Position numbers and translations under genes: made by a program. This document shows, piece after piece, positions 38,985-48,133 of a DNA stretch of 64,000 nt. A model generated the notes under the pieces. That model saw nothing but the letters and a program-made list of their open reading frames with translations, was not told the DNA's origin and did no database searches. Within the stretch, counting starts at the first letter, position 1. Each line of letters opens with the position of its first letter. Source of the DNA: Geobacteraceae bacterium (GTDB lineage: Bacteria; Desulfobacterota; Desulfuromonadia; Geobacterales; Pseudopelobacteraceae); the NCBI GenBank assembly GCA_025355965.1, contig JANXYR010000080.1, forward strand, positions 29,808 to 93,807, written 5' to 3'.

Positions 38985-41637
38985 GCGCCCCCCGTCCTTC
39001 TGCTATTTCTTTCAGGCAATTTTGCACCTTAACAGAGACGGCATTTTGGCAGGCCTCAATAGCACCGCCTACTTCCTGCGTAAGCTGAAACTTCGAAAAG
39101 AGATTAAGGGTGGTTTCCCGCTCCGCCCAGTGAGCATACGGTGCAAAATGCAGTGCAAGTGCTAACGCTGGAATACTCGATCCAACTATTTGCTCTTCTC
39201 TAAGGTCCTTCAAGCGATTTAACAGATTGCTGACTTGGCCCCGCCAACTACTGTCTCCAAAATCGGAAGAACGAGAGAACATCGATCTCATGAACCGCTC
39301 GGATTCTTCATCGTCTAAACTGCTAACATGATCGAGCAAAATTCGAATGTTCAGAAGTTCTGAGTCCTCTCTTTTTCTGAACAGGAACCAGGCAACATGT
39401 CGGAGATCGCGTTCTGCAGTGCTACCCTTCAAAACGGTCTCCACCCGTTTTACGTCTTCGGGCTTTTGAATGTCTGCTGACAGGAGCGATAGATTGTTCA
39501 GAAAATGCTTCTGGAAGTCTTCTGAAGCCTCACAAGTGGCCAAAACTGTATCGCTGTTTTGCTTTCGAGCCAGAACATAGGCGTAGCGGAAAAACCCTTC
39601 ATAGATAGGCCATTTGGGGATTTTCTCAAAAATACTATTTACTTCTAATGGATTCGACGCTGCAAGCTTCACGACGGAATAGTAAGCAAGCAAGAAATCT
39701 CGCAGTTCGTCGTATGTAAATGAAATGTTTTCAATGCCCAACGATGCAAGCCCTGTAGACGGTACCTCCCTCCGCAAAATGATATCCTCTCCTATTAACT
39801 GTTCAAAAATTTGTCGCTCGGCGTCATCAAATCCCTCAACAGATATCTGAGAGAAGTTCTCGTCGCCCAACATTCGAGAGCAAATCTTGTACAGTGAGTT
39901 CAATACCTTCTGCCTTGAAGAAGTTGGAAATTCATTGACCTTCATAATCAGATATTGTTCGAAGATATCGCCTTTGTAGATGTCCGGCACATATCCAATA
40001 TTCTTACCCTCATGAATCTCGGAGAAAATCCGCAGTAGAATAAGATCGTTTTCTAAGAACTCGGCTGCAACATTGGAAAACTGTGCTTTGATCTTGAAGT
40101 GGCGCAAGTAAGCATCCAGAAGTCGAGACTTATTTTCCTCCGACATCTTGTTGCGAAGGTCTTTCACACGATACAGATGGTCGGAGAACTGCGGTTCAAA
40201 TACGCCGGCGAATTTGTGCTCAAAAAATTCGTTCCGACAGGTTAAGACGATTTTTACGAAGTCGTACTGACACAAGGCGTCAAGGAAGACTCGGAGCTCG
40301 GCAACAAACCCATCCAGGTCACCAACTTCGTTTATTCCGTCGATGGCTATAACAAACGGCTTATGGCACTCCTCAGCAACACTGTTTAGCAGTGTGAATA
40401 GGTCGTGGAGGCTCGCGACATCAGGTGCAAATCGGTTATTTGTGATGTATGACAGAATTCGATCGGGACCTGGATAGTCGTTCAATAAGCGCGCAGGGAT
40501 AAAGATTGTGGGAACCTCAAATACCCTAAATTGGTTTTCGATCAAGTCACAAATGAAGTTTGTTTTTCCTTGCCCCGCCATGCCCGTAACTAAAAAAATC
40601 TTGGCTTGGGCAATTCCAACTTTTTTGGAGACCTTCTCAAGAGAACTGAACACTCCGCTCCCATTTGACTCAATGTTGTACCGGAATACTTCCCAGTAGC
40701 CGGTCGAGTAGTCGCTAGGCTCAAACCGCTCAGCACGGTCACCATGCCAAGAGAACGGAGAAACATGCTCTTGTAAAGCTTTAAGCGCTGTACTTTGTAG
40801 AACCAAACGCGCCAGAAGCTCAGACAGGTTATTTGGCGCTTTCAAAGTGGCGATTTCGCCTAAATTGTCTTCAACGGGTTCGATTTTGGCCATACCTAGG
40901 AGCTTATTGAAACGAGCCAGGTCAATTCGCCGTAGATCATCATCAATCTTTCTATAGAAGAACATGGGATTTGCGAAATACCGCATTTCCTCTTTAGTTT
41001 CAGAGGTCTCCACAAAGACCGAGGGAATATATTTTTTTGTTCGTTTCTCGTCCTCGATTTTTTGTTGGCTAACTGATAGAAACGCGTCCAAGTTGTTGTG
41101 GAATTTAAGACTGGCATCCGCTTGTCGGAACTCCTCTTCAAGATGCTCGTTGATGCATTCAATTTGCTTGTTAGTGAGCTCATTGAGCTTTTTCGCTAAA
41201 TCTCGATAATCCAGAATGTTGCTCGATGTATCAAACTTAATAGACACCTTTTTTGCTGCCTCTGTCAGCTTTTGGGAGCTGTACGAATTCTGTCTCTCCG
41301 TAATGACATACACGTAGAGGCTGTCAAAATCACTGCTGAGGTTGTGAGATTCAAATTTCTCGAGCGTTTCGCACACTTTACTACTTGAAGAGTCAGAAGT
41401 GATTTGGATAGAGGTTCTGCTAGTTTTGCATCCTAGATCGACGGCTGGGAAATTCATTTGGATGCGATTCTGGTTGCACAGATCAGGGCAATCGAAAGCT
41501 ATCTTGAAGACGGGGATAAGGAAGTCCTCCGCGATGGTGTTAATGTCGAATAGTCCCATCGCGTTCGCGACTTTCACCTCGTGCACAAAACGCCCTAAAA
41601 GAGTACTTGATCGTTGTAGGAGTTCTTGATGTGTCAT
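38974..41637 (-). CDS. SMEK-domain STAND/NACHT-like NTPase
   Basis: The 887-residue protein starts with a SMEK-like domain (residues 1-150: LLGRFVHEVKVANAMGLFDIN, NFPAVDLGCKTSRTSIQIT), which I recall as a restriction-nuclease-like N-terminal domain in defence-related proteins. A middle NTPase has Walker A TGMAGQGKT (near 350), Walker B FVIAIDGINE (near 430) and a sensor-like KIVLTCRNEFFE. The last 350 residues are helical and lack transmembrane segments, like the sensor part of STAND proteins. It is the first gene of the operon, and its weak ribosome site is AAGGTG. Codon use looks AT-richer than in the lar and leu neighbours, which hints at transfer. Confidence 0.78.
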   Translation of the reverse strand: MTHQELLQRSSTLLGRFVHEVKVANAMGLFDINTIAEDFLIPVFKIAFDCPDLCNQNRIQMNFPAVDLGCKTSRTSIQITSDSSSSKVCETLEKFESHNLSSDFDSLYVYVITERQNSYSSQKLTEAAKKVSIKFDTSSNILDYRDLAKKLNELTNKQIECINEHLEEEFRQADASLKFHNNLDAFLSVSQQKIEDEKRTKKYIPSVFVETSETKEEMRYFANPMFFYRKIDDDLRRIDLARFNKLLGMAKIEPVEDNLGEIATLKAPNNLSELLARLVLQSTALKALQEHVSPFSWHGDRAERFEPSDYSTGYWEVFRYNIESNGSGVFSSLEKVSKKVGIAQAKIFLVTGMAGQGKTNFICDLIENQFRVFEVPTIFIPARLLNDYPGPDRILSYITNNRFAPDVASLHDLFTLLNSVAEECHKPFVIAIDGINEVGDLDGFVAELRVFLDALCQYDFVKIVLTCRNEFFEHKFAGVFEPQFSDHLYRVKDLRNKMSEENKSRLLDAYLRHFKIKAQFSNVAAEFLENDLILLRIFSEIHEGKNIGYVPDIYKGDIFEQYLIMKVNEFPTSSRQKVLNSLYKICSRMLGDENFSQISVEGFDDAERQIFEQLIGEDIILRREVPSTGLASLGIENISFTYDELRDFLLAYYSVVKLAASNPLEVNSIFEKIPKWPIYEGFFRYAYVLARKQNSDTVLATCEASEDFQKHFLNNLSLLSADIQKPEDVKRVETVLKGSTAERDLRHVAWFLFRKREDSELLNIRILLDHVSSLDDEESERFMRSMFSRSSDFGDSSWRGQVSNLLNRLKDLREEQIVGSSIPALALALHFAPYAHWAERETTLNLFSKFQLTQEVGGAIEACQNAVSVKVQNCLKEIAEGRGAHEG

Positions 41638-41693
41638 ATTTTAATCAATACACCTTGGTTTTTAGTTTTCATTCTGGCTCTAAAAGTTATTGG

Positions 41694-41723
41694 CCGGTTC
41701 ATGCGCACGCGCGTGTGAACCGG
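41694..41723. repeat. inverted repeat upstream of the SMEK operon
   Basis: CCGGTTCA and TGAACCGG flank a core that includes the self-complementary CACGCGCGTG. It lies in the 154-base gap between vapC and the SMEK gene. There is no T-run on either side, so it is more likely an operator or a recombination relic than a terminator. Confidence 0.45.
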
Positions 41724-41791
41724 TGCTCTTCCTAAATGGAACATTTATTCGTACACATTTTTTTGCTCAAACAACTGAAAGATAGGTCAGA

Positions 41792-42196
41792 TTATTCCGC
41801 TTGCAAACCATCCACAATCACAAGACCTGGGACTGCCGCAAAATGGCGATCAACCGTCAATACGGCACAGCCATAGTTCATTGCTATGGTTGCAATGATG
41901 ATGTCAGACAGTGGCAATATATGGCCGCTTTTGCGCAGAGAAGCCGAGAGCCGTCCGGCGCTGAACCATAGCTCACGGGTCATTTCAAGATGCGGCAACG
42001 CTTGCAGGGCATTTTGCACCAGCAAATCTTCACCCGGCTTTTTAACCCCTTGCAGCAGTTCGCAGAGAACAATGCCGCAGGTAACAACCTCTTGCTGTGC
42101 CAGAGATCGGACGAGTGCTTCGGCAAGCAGAGTCCGGCTTCCCTTAAAAAAATCGATCCAGGCGCAGGTATCGGGGAGAATCCTATCAGACGCCAT
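41792..42196 (-). CDS. VapC-type PIN-domain toxin
   Basis: VapC toxins are PIN ribonucleases that cut tRNA or rRNA. The 134-residue product has the four acidic PIN residues in order: D9 (LPDTCAWIDFF), E46 (VLCELLQG), D98 (LSDIIIATIA) and D116 (LTVDRHF). It overlaps the antitoxin gene by 11 bases, the usual arrangement. Confidence 0.88.
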   Translation of the reverse strand: MASDRILPDTCAWIDFFKGSRTLLAEALVRSLAQQEVVTCGIVLCELLQGVKKPGEDLLVQNALQALPHLEMTRELWFSAGRLSASLRKSGHILPLSDIIIATIAMNYGCAVLTVDRHFAAVPGLVIVDGLQAE

Positions 42197-42416
42197 AACG
42201 CTCCCTCTCTTCCGCAGCCTTCAGCTCAGCCTCTTCTTCCCGTTCCCAGTCATATTCAATAGCGATCTTGCCGCGCAAAGCCAGCAGATCTTCCATCTTT
42301 TTACGCCGAACATACTCTTCCATCACAGTAACAATAGCCTGGGTCTTGGTTTTTTCACCGGAAAGCCGCTGCACTTCATCAATAAGCTCATCAGGTATGT
42401 TTAAAGTAGCACGCAT
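42186..42416 (-). CDS. VapB-type antitoxin
   Basis: The 76-residue protein begins MRATLNIPDELIDEVQRLSGEKTKTQAIVTVMEEYVRRKK, a ribbon-helix-helix antitoxin pattern, with a charged C-terminus that would bind and neutralise the PIN toxin. GGAGG lies eight bases before the ATG at 42416; the track's longer start has no site. Such antitoxins repress their own promoter, here probably in the 63 bases towards larB. Confidence 0.85.
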   Translation of the reverse strand: MRATLNIPDELIDEVQRLSGEKTKTQAIVTVMEEYVRRKKMEDLLALRGKIAIEYDWEREEEAELKAAEERERYGV

Positions 42417-42479
42417 AAAATACACCTCCATAATATGCCAATATTGTATGTGCAACACATCATACCGTCAACACGCATC

Positions 42480-43229
42480 TCAAACCCGATTGATCAAACT
42501 CGCCGCGCAAGCCGCGCCGAAGCCGTTATCAATATTAACCACCGTAACCCCGGAGGCGCAGGAGTTGAGCATCCCCAAGAGCGCCGCGATGCCACCGAAG
42601 GAGGCGCCATACCCGACCGAAGTCGGCACCGCAATCACCGGCTTGTCAACGAGGCCGCCAACCACCGAGGGAAGCGCCCCTTCCATTCCGGCTACAACAA
42701 TAATGACCGCAGCGGCCGCCAACTGTTCTTTCCGGGCCAGCAGCCGGTGAATACCCGCCACACCGACGTCATAGACATGTTCAACCTGGTTGCCGAGAAA
42801 GCGGGCCGTCACCAGGGCCTCGGCTGCAACCGGAATATCAGATGTACCGGCGGACAGAACCAGAATTGTCCCTTTGCCGCGCTGTTCCGGTGGCTGCTGT
42901 TCAAGCGTCAGACAACGCGCCTCGGCATGGTAGCACGCTGTCGGAAAGGCCGCTAACGTCCGTTCCGCCTTGTCGGCAGCGAGGCGGGTCACAAGGATGT
43001 TACTGCCGCGATTAGTCATCGCTGACATGATAGCGTCAATCTGCTCAACCGTTTTCCCTTCGCCAAAAATCATTTCCGGCATGCCCTGACGCAAGTGGCG
43101 ATGGTGATCGACCTGGGCGCAACCGATATCCTGAGAGGGAAAATGACGGAGCTGTTGCAGCGCATCGTCCACTGCAAGAGTGCCCTGTTTGACGGAGTCC
43201 AGCATTATTTTAAGATCATCCGGTTTCAT
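42480..43229 (-). CDS. larB: nickel-pincer cofactor biosynthesis protein LarB
   Basis: LarB carboxylates and hydrolyses nicotinic acid adenine dinucleotide in the first step towards the nickel-pincer cofactor. The 249-residue product has a PurE-like C-terminal domain: VLSAGTSDIPVAAEALVTARFLG, VVAGMEGALPSVVGGLVDKPVIAVPTSVGYGASFGG and GVTVVNIDNGFGAA. The N-terminal helical part is the usual one. It is separated from larC by the island. LarE is not in the window. Confidence 0.93.
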   Translation of the reverse strand: MKPDDLKIMLDSVKQGTLAVDDALQQLRHFPSQDIGCAQVDHHRHLRQGMPEMIFGEGKTVEQIDAIMSAMTNRGSNILVTRLAADKAERTLAAFPTACYHAEARCLTLEQQPPEQRGKGTILVLSAGTSDIPVAAEALVTARFLGNQVEHVYDVGVAGIHRLLARKEQLAAAAVIIVVAGMEGALPSVVGGLVDKPVIAVPTSVGYGASFGGIAALLGMLNSCASGVTVVNIDNGFGAACAASLINRV

Positions 43230-43377
43230 TACAATATCCTCAATTAAGTATGGATCGTTTATACACCACGCCGAAAATGCGTGCTACCTGAAAATACTGT
43301 TGCTGGATACCCGGACAGTATTGTAGTACCCTGTGAACACAAACAAATTGACTTGACTTCGAATTAGCGAGGCCACC

Positions 43378-44268
43378 ATGATTATTGACCCGTTATCTCT
43401 CAAACTGTTCATCACAATTGTCGAAGAGGGCACCATCGCTGCTGCTGCGGAGCACGAGCACATTGCAGCATCAGCAGTCAGTAAGCGCATGAGTGAACTT
43501 GAAGAAAATTTTGGAACGCAATTGCTCAGACGTACCAACAAGGGGGTCGTGCCGACCGATGCGGGTATTACACTATTGCAGCTGGCGCGCGGAGTTCTGC
43601 ATGACATGAACAACCTGTACCTGCAGATCAGCGAATACTCCAGCGGCGTGCGCGGTCATGTCCGACTGTCAGCCAATATTTCCTCCATAAATCAGTTTTT
43701 GCCGACCGAGCTGAGGTCATTCACGGACCTGCATCCTGGAATCCACGTGCAGCTGGAGGGGGAAATCAGCGAAACCATCATGAAGTCCGTTGCCGAGGGA
43801 ACGGCAGATGTCGGCATCATCACCATGGCAACCTATCATCATGATCTGGAGTTTTTTCCGTATCACTCGGATCAACTGATCGTAATCACACCGAAGGATC
43901 ATCCACTGTCACAACAGAAATACGTATCTTTCGCGGAAACCCTTGATTTTGACCTGGTCGGGCTTACCGTTGGAAGCGCGCTGCACAACCAGATACTCCG
44001 TTCCGCACAGGACCTGGGCAGAACGCCAAAATTGCGCATGCAGGTGAATAGCTTTGACGCCCTCTGCCTGATGGTAGAAGCCGGTCTTGGCATCGGCATA
44101 GTCCCGAAAGGGGCGGCAAAACCCTATTTCAAGGGGCTCCGCATCCGTCAGGTCATTTTGGACGAGCCATGGGCTAACCGGGAACTAAAGATATGCGTCA
44201 GATCTTACGAGGCATTGACCGCTGCCGCGAAGCTGCTTGTTGATCACCTCAAAAAGCCGGCAACATAA
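43378..44268 (+). CDS. LysR-family transcriptional regulator
   Basis: The 296-residue protein has an N-terminal winged helix-turn-helix (LKLFITIVEEGTIAAAAEHEHIAASAVSKRMSELEENFGTQLLRR) and a periplasmic-binding-like effector domain (ADVGIITMATYHHDLEFFPYHSDQLIVITPKDHPL). It is transcribed towards leuC and away from larB, so either could be its target. The effector is unknown. GAGG precedes the ATG. Confidence 0.9.
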   Translation: MIIDPLSLKLFITIVEEGTIAAAAEHEHIAASAVSKRMSELEENFGTQLLRRTNKGVVPTDAGITLLQLARGVLHDMNNLYLQISEYSSGVRGHVRLSANISSINQFLPTELRSFTDLHPGIHVQLEGEISETIMKSVAEGTADVGIITMATYHHDLEFFPYHSDQLIVITPKDHPLSQQKYVSFAETLDFDLVGLTVGSALHNQILRSAQDLGRTPKLRMQVNSFDALCLMVEAGLGIGIVPKGAAKPYFKGLRIRQVILDEPWANRELKICVRSYEALTAAAKLLVDHLKKPAT

Positions 44269-44271
44269 TCC

Positions 44272-44298
44272 GTTGTCATCGCCGTTGGCGATGGCAAC
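44272..44298 (+). promoter_or_regulatory. hairpin between the LysR gene and leuC
   Basis: GTTGTCATCGCC and GGCGATGGCAAC form a 12-base stem with a three-base loop and one G-U pair. It starts four bases after the LysR stop. A strong T-run is missing, so it may be a weak terminator, an RNA-stabilising 3' stem or part of the leuC leader. Confidence 0.45.
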
Positions 44299-44376
44299 AT
44301 CACGAGATACTGCTTTTATTGGTAAAAATAATAGGGTATACAGAGAACCATCACAGTATGAAGCGAGGTATAATGT

Positions 44377-45660
44377 ATGGGTAAAACAACTGCAGAAAAG
44401 ATATTTGATGCTCATCTGGTAAACGAGCCGTTTCCCGGCACCAAGGTGCTGCGCCTCGATGCGGTACTCTGCCATGAGATCACCACACCGATTGCCATTG
44501 ACGACCTGATTCGTCGCAACAAGGATCGCGTTTTTGATCCGACGAAGATCAAGGCTGTCATCGACCACGTCACCCCCAGCAAGGACACCAAAACAGCAAC
44601 CCAGGCCAAGATTCTGCGTGACTGGGCGCGGCGTCACAATATCAAGGATTTTTTTGACATCGGCGCCAACGGTGTCTGTCACGCCCTCTTCCCGGAGCGC
44701 GGTTTTATCCGCCCAGGCTACACGGTCATCATGGGTGATTCCCATACCTGCACCCACGGAGCCTTTGGTGCATTTGCCGCCGGCATCGGCACTACCGACC
44801 TGGAGGTCGGCATTCTGAAAGGGGTCTGCGCCTTTCGCCAGCCCAAAACCATTAAGTTCAATGTTAATGGTGCCCTGCCAAAGGGTGTCTACGCCAAGGA
44901 TGTCATCCTGCATATCATCGGCAAGATCGGCGTTAACGGCGCCACCGACCGGGTAATGGAATTTCACGGCTCGACTATCGATGGCATGACAATGGAATCA
45001 CGCATGACGCTCTGCAACATGGCCATCGAAGCCGGCGGCACATCAGGCATCTGTCAGCCTGACATGACTACTGTAAATTATCTCTGGCCATTTATTCAGG
45101 GAGAGTTTGCCAGCAAAGAAGCTGCTCTGGCTGATTATTCCCAATGGCGTGCTGACGCTGACGCGGACTATGACCAGACCATCGAAATTGATGTCGCCAA
45201 CATGGAACCGACGATTACCTTCGGCTACAAACCGGATCAGGTAAAGACAGTATCCGAACTGGCCGGCACTCCGCTTGACCAGATCTACATCGGTTCCTGT
45301 ACGAACGGTCGTCTGGAGGACCTGCGCATTGCTGCACGGATTCTGAAAGGACGAAAATTGGCCTCGAATGTACGCGGTATCCTTTCACCCGCTACACCGG
45401 CAATTTTCAAGGACGCAACTAGAGAGGGGCTAATCGATATTTTTATGGAGGCCGGTTTCTGTGTCACTAACCCGACCTGTGGCGCCTGCCTCGGGATGAG
45501 CAACGGGGTTCTGGCAGAGGGCGAAGTCTGCGCATCAACGACAAACCGCAACTTCATGGGACGTATGGGCAAGGGTGGCATGGTGCATCTGATGTCACCG
45601 GCCACCGCGGCCGCCAGTGCGATTGAGGGCATGATCGCAGATCCGAGAAAGTACCTGTGA
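44377..45660 (+). CDS. leuC: 3-isopropylmalate dehydratase large subunit
   Basis: LeuC with LeuD isomerises isopropylmalate in leucine synthesis; the same type can serve the citramalate route to isoleucine used by Geobacter. The 427-residue product has the aconitase-family cluster cysteines in YIGSCTNGRLEDL and NPTCGACLGMSNGVL, and MGDSHTCTHGAFGAFAAGIGTTDLE. It is of the archaeal/clostridial LeuC type (about 420 aa) rather than the 466-aa E. coli type. GAGG precedes the ATG by eight bases. Confidence 0.93.
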   Translation: MGKTTAEKIFDAHLVNEPFPGTKVLRLDAVLCHEITTPIAIDDLIRRNKDRVFDPTKIKAVIDHVTPSKDTKTATQAKILRDWARRHNIKDFFDIGANGVCHALFPERGFIRPGYTVIMGDSHTCTHGAFGAFAAGIGTTDLEVGILKGVCAFRQPKTIKFNVNGALPKGVYAKDVILHIIGKIGVNGATDRVMEFHGSTIDGMTMESRMTLCNMAIEAGGTSGICQPDMTTVNYLWPFIQGEFASKEAALADYSQWRADADADYDQTIEIDVANMEPTITFGYKPDQVKTVSELAGTPLDQIYIGSCTNGRLEDLRIAARILKGRKLASNVRGILSPATPAIFKDATREGLIDIFMEAGFCVTNPTCGACLGMSNGVLAEGEVCASTTNRNFMGRMGKGGMVHLMSPATAAASAIEGMIADPRKYL

Positions 45661-45672
45661 GGGATTGATTTC

Positions 45673-45719
45673 TGTAGTGACGGCCCCACGTGGCCGCCCT
45701 AAACCGGGCAACCACTACA
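45673..45719. repeat. degenerate REP-like palindromic element
   Basis: TGTAGTG and CACTACA enclose a GC-rich core with CGGCC/GGCCG and a CGCCC/GGGC pairing. Its layout resembles the intact element at 63100-63179, with more mismatches. It lies in the leuC-leuD gap. Confidence 0.4.
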
Positions 45720-45744
45720 AACCATACATTTAAGGAGCAACCAT

Positions 45745-46272
45745 ATGAAAACATTCGGAGGCCCAGTCCTCTTTCTTGACCGCAGCGACATCAACACCGA
45801 CGAGATCATCCCGGCCAAATACCTGACCGAGATAACCAAGGAAGACCTCAAACCGTACATCCTGGAAGATCTGAAGCTACCCGGCTTCGATCCGAACGGG
45901 CCTAAGACGAAGAATGCACGGGTGATCGTCTCTCGCGCTAACTTCGGCTGTGGTTCGTCACGCGAACATGCACCCTGGGTATTCGAGGTCAACGGCATTA
46001 CAGCAGTAATAGCCGAATCCTTTGCCCGAATATTTCGCCAGAACATGTTCAACTGCGGCATGGCTGCCATCGAACTTCCCAAGGCAGATCTGGATCTGAT
46101 TTTCTCCCACGCGGGCGAAGAGGACGCTTTCATGAGCATCAACATCGAGGCCGGAACCCTGACAATGAATGGTGGTGGCAAGCAAAAAACATTCCGCTTT
46201 GATATTTCACCATTCGACAAAGCGCTGGTACTGGCTGGTGGCTGGGTGGATTACGCAGATCTGAAATATTAA
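45745..46272 (+). CDS. leuD: 3-isopropylmalate dehydratase small subunit
   Basis: LeuD provides the swivelling small domain of isopropylmalate isomerase. The 175-residue product begins MKTFGGPVLFLDRSDINTDEIIPAKYL and has FGCGSSREHAPW, the substrate-binding loop. AAGGAG precedes the ATG. It follows leuC after 84 bases holding a REP-like relic. A large bidirectional hairpin ends the unit. Confidence 0.93.
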   Translation: MKTFGGPVLFLDRSDINTDEIIPAKYLTEITKEDLKPYILEDLKLPGFDPNGPKTKNARVIVSRANFGCGSSREHAPWVFEVNGITAVIAESFARIFRQNMFNCGMAAIELPKADLDLIFSHAGEEDAFMSINIEAGTLTMNGGGKQKTFRFDISPFDKALVLAGGWVDYADLKY

Positions 46273-46297
46273 TTCGTTAAATTCTGGATCAGTATAC

Positions 46298-46339
46298 ACA
46301 GAAAGAGGCGGGAAACAATTGTTTCCCGCCTCTTTCTGT
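46298..46339. terminator. bidirectional terminator between leuD and chemoreceptor
   Basis: A perfect 21-base-pair inverted repeat (ACAGAAAGAGGCGGGAAACAA and its complement, with no spacer) lies between two convergent genes. It is unusually long. Flanking T-rich ends are short, but the inner arms end in T-rich stretches in both directions. Confidence 0.75.
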
Positions 46340-46353
46340 ATAATGAACGTTTT

Positions 46354-47982
46354 TTACAGCTTGAACTGTGCCATAAGTTGACGGAGCGTTTCCCCCATTT
46401 GCGACAGGCTTGACGAAGCCGCCGCTGTATCTTGAGCACCTTTTGAGGTCCCTTCGATAATTTCTGATATACGGTGGATATTGTTGGTGATCTCGCTGGT
46501 GGTAGCTGTCTGTTCTTCTGCTGCAGTAGCAATCTGGCTGACCTGCATCGTAACAGCGTTCACCTGCTCCATAATCTCCTGCAGGGCTGTTTCCAGCTGG
46601 GTCGCCTCAGCAGCCCCCTTTTCTGTCCCTTTGACACCCTCTTCCATCGAGACAATCGCCTGTCTGGTCTCACCCTGAATCGCCTTGATCATCTCACTGA
46701 TCTCTTTGGTTGCTTTTGTTGTTCTCGTAGCGAGATTACGTACCTCGTCAGCAACAACAGCAAAACCCCGGCCCTGTTCACCGGCCCTGGCCGCCTCGAT
46801 AGCAGCGTTAAGGGCCAACAGATTGGTCTGGTCAGCAATATCCTCGATAGTGGCTACAATGGCACCGATCTGGTCAGATCGTTCACCGAGAGATGACATA
46901 GCACGGGCATTCACTTTGGTACGTTCTCCACGGTCACGAATTCCAGTAACTGTGTGTTTGACAACGTCAAAACCTTTTTGGGTCGTATCAGCAGCCTGTT
47001 GTGCACTTTGAGCGGCGAGGTGGCAGTTGTTGGCAATATCATTACTTGTTGCTGCCATCTCTTCACTGGCGGTTGCAACCGTGCTTGCCTGATTAGCCAC
47101 CTCTTCGGCACTATTGGCCATCTGGTCGGCAGTACTGTTCAACTCAAAGGTGGCAGATGACAGCGTGGAGGTTGTGCCGATAACATCAGAGATCGTGTGG
47201 GAGATCTTTTCAATAAACTCATTCAGCCAATGAGCCGCCTGGGCAAGTTCATCCTTCCCTTTGACTTCAAGCCGCTTGCTCAGGTCACCGTTACCGGAGG
47301 CAATATCCTTTAAACGTGCAACCATCTCATTGAAGGAACTCTGCATAATCCGCCAGAAAAGAATAAGCAGCATATTAATAACCAGCAAGGCAACCACCAG
47401 TATCGTCATGGTTTGGGTGAAACTGCGGTCAGTAAAATCATTAAGCGCCTTGTGTTCTGCCTTCATATCCTTCTTGAGGGCGGTCTGCATCTCAATGATC
47501 AGCGCCTTAACTTCACGCCACTTTGGAGTCTCTTTCTTGACAAGCATCTCAACTGCCTCAGACTGCTTACCGTCCTTGGCCAGCTTGATAATCTCCTCTT
47601 TGATGGCACCATTCTCCTGCCACATCGGAGGCAGTTTTTCCAACTGTTTGCCATACTCCTTGACTCCAGTGGCTATGACAACCGCCTCCTTCTGCAAGCC
47701 GAGAAACTCCTCAGAGGCTTTTTTATAGTTGGAGAGTGCCTTCTCGTCAGACGGATTCAGAATCACGTTACGGATCGCCTGTTCTGTCTGAATACCCTGG
47801 GTGTGCATTTCACTTACCGTCAAGGAGAGGGCAGAATATTTATCCGTAAAACGGTCGAAACGGTCATTGGTTCCCTTAACACCAAGATAGGAGACGGTGA
47901 TCGCTACCAGCAACAGGGTACTGGCTAAAGCTCCGAAGATCCCGAACTTCCAAAACAGATTGATATTCCTAAAAAACGACAT
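46354..47982 (-). CDS. methyl-accepting chemotaxis protein
   Basis: The 542-residue receptor has an N-terminal membrane helix (residues 10-35), a periplasmic four-helix-bundle domain ([21 protein letters not shown]), a second helix (about 190-210), a HAMP domain, and a cytoplasmic coiled coil with the hairpin tip [35 protein letters not shown]. It ends in AQFKL without the NWETF-type pentapeptide that recruits CheR. GGGGAGG gives a strong start. The ligand is unknown. Confidence 0.92.
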   Translation of the reverse strand: MSFFRNINLFWKFGIFGALASTLLLVAITVSYLGVKGTNDRFDRFTDKYSALSLTVSEMHTQGIQTEQAIRNVILNPSDEKALSNYKKASEEFLGLQKEAVVIATGVKEYGKQLEKLPPMWQENGAIKEEIIKLAKDGKQSEAVEMLVKKETPKWREVKALIIEMQTALKKDMKAEHKALNDFTDRSFTQTMTILVVALLVINMLLILFWRIMQSSFNEMVARLKDIASGNGDLSKRLEVKGKDELAQAAHWLNEFIEKISHTISDVIGTTSTLSSATFELNSTADQMANSAEEVANQASTVATASEEMAATSNDIANNCHLAAQSAQQAADTTQKGFDVVKHTVTGIRDRGERTKVNARAMSSLGERSDQIGAIVATIEDIADQTNLLALNAAIEAARAGEQGRGFAVVADEVRNLATRTTKATKEISEMIKAIQGETRQAIVSMEEGVKGTEKGAAEATQLETALQEIMEQVNAVTMQVSQIATAAEEQTATTSEITNNIHRISEIIEGTSKGAQDTAAASSSLSQMGETLRQLMAQFKL

Positions 47983-48104
47983 AACGACCTCCCCTTTAAC
48001 TTACGTCATTTTCCTTCGTCAAATAGCAATCATGACTCGTATACTTTCTCATTAAGAGTACATTTTTAGCAATGAAAAAACTGCTGACACAGCTGTAGTG
48101 CAAT

Positions 48105-48131
48105 AAAAGGCCCCGAAAGTTGGGGCCTTTT
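48105..48131 (-). terminator. terminator after the DUF3187 gene
   Basis: AAAAGGCCCC and GGGGCCTTTT form a perfect ten-base stem with a seven-base loop, directly after the stop of the gene on the minus strand. Confidence 0.8.
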
Positions 48132-48133
48132 AT

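Noticed and set aside
44185-44967. 260-aa ORF on the minus strand
   Set aside because: It is antisense to the 3' end of the LysR gene and to leuC and shows no family motif.
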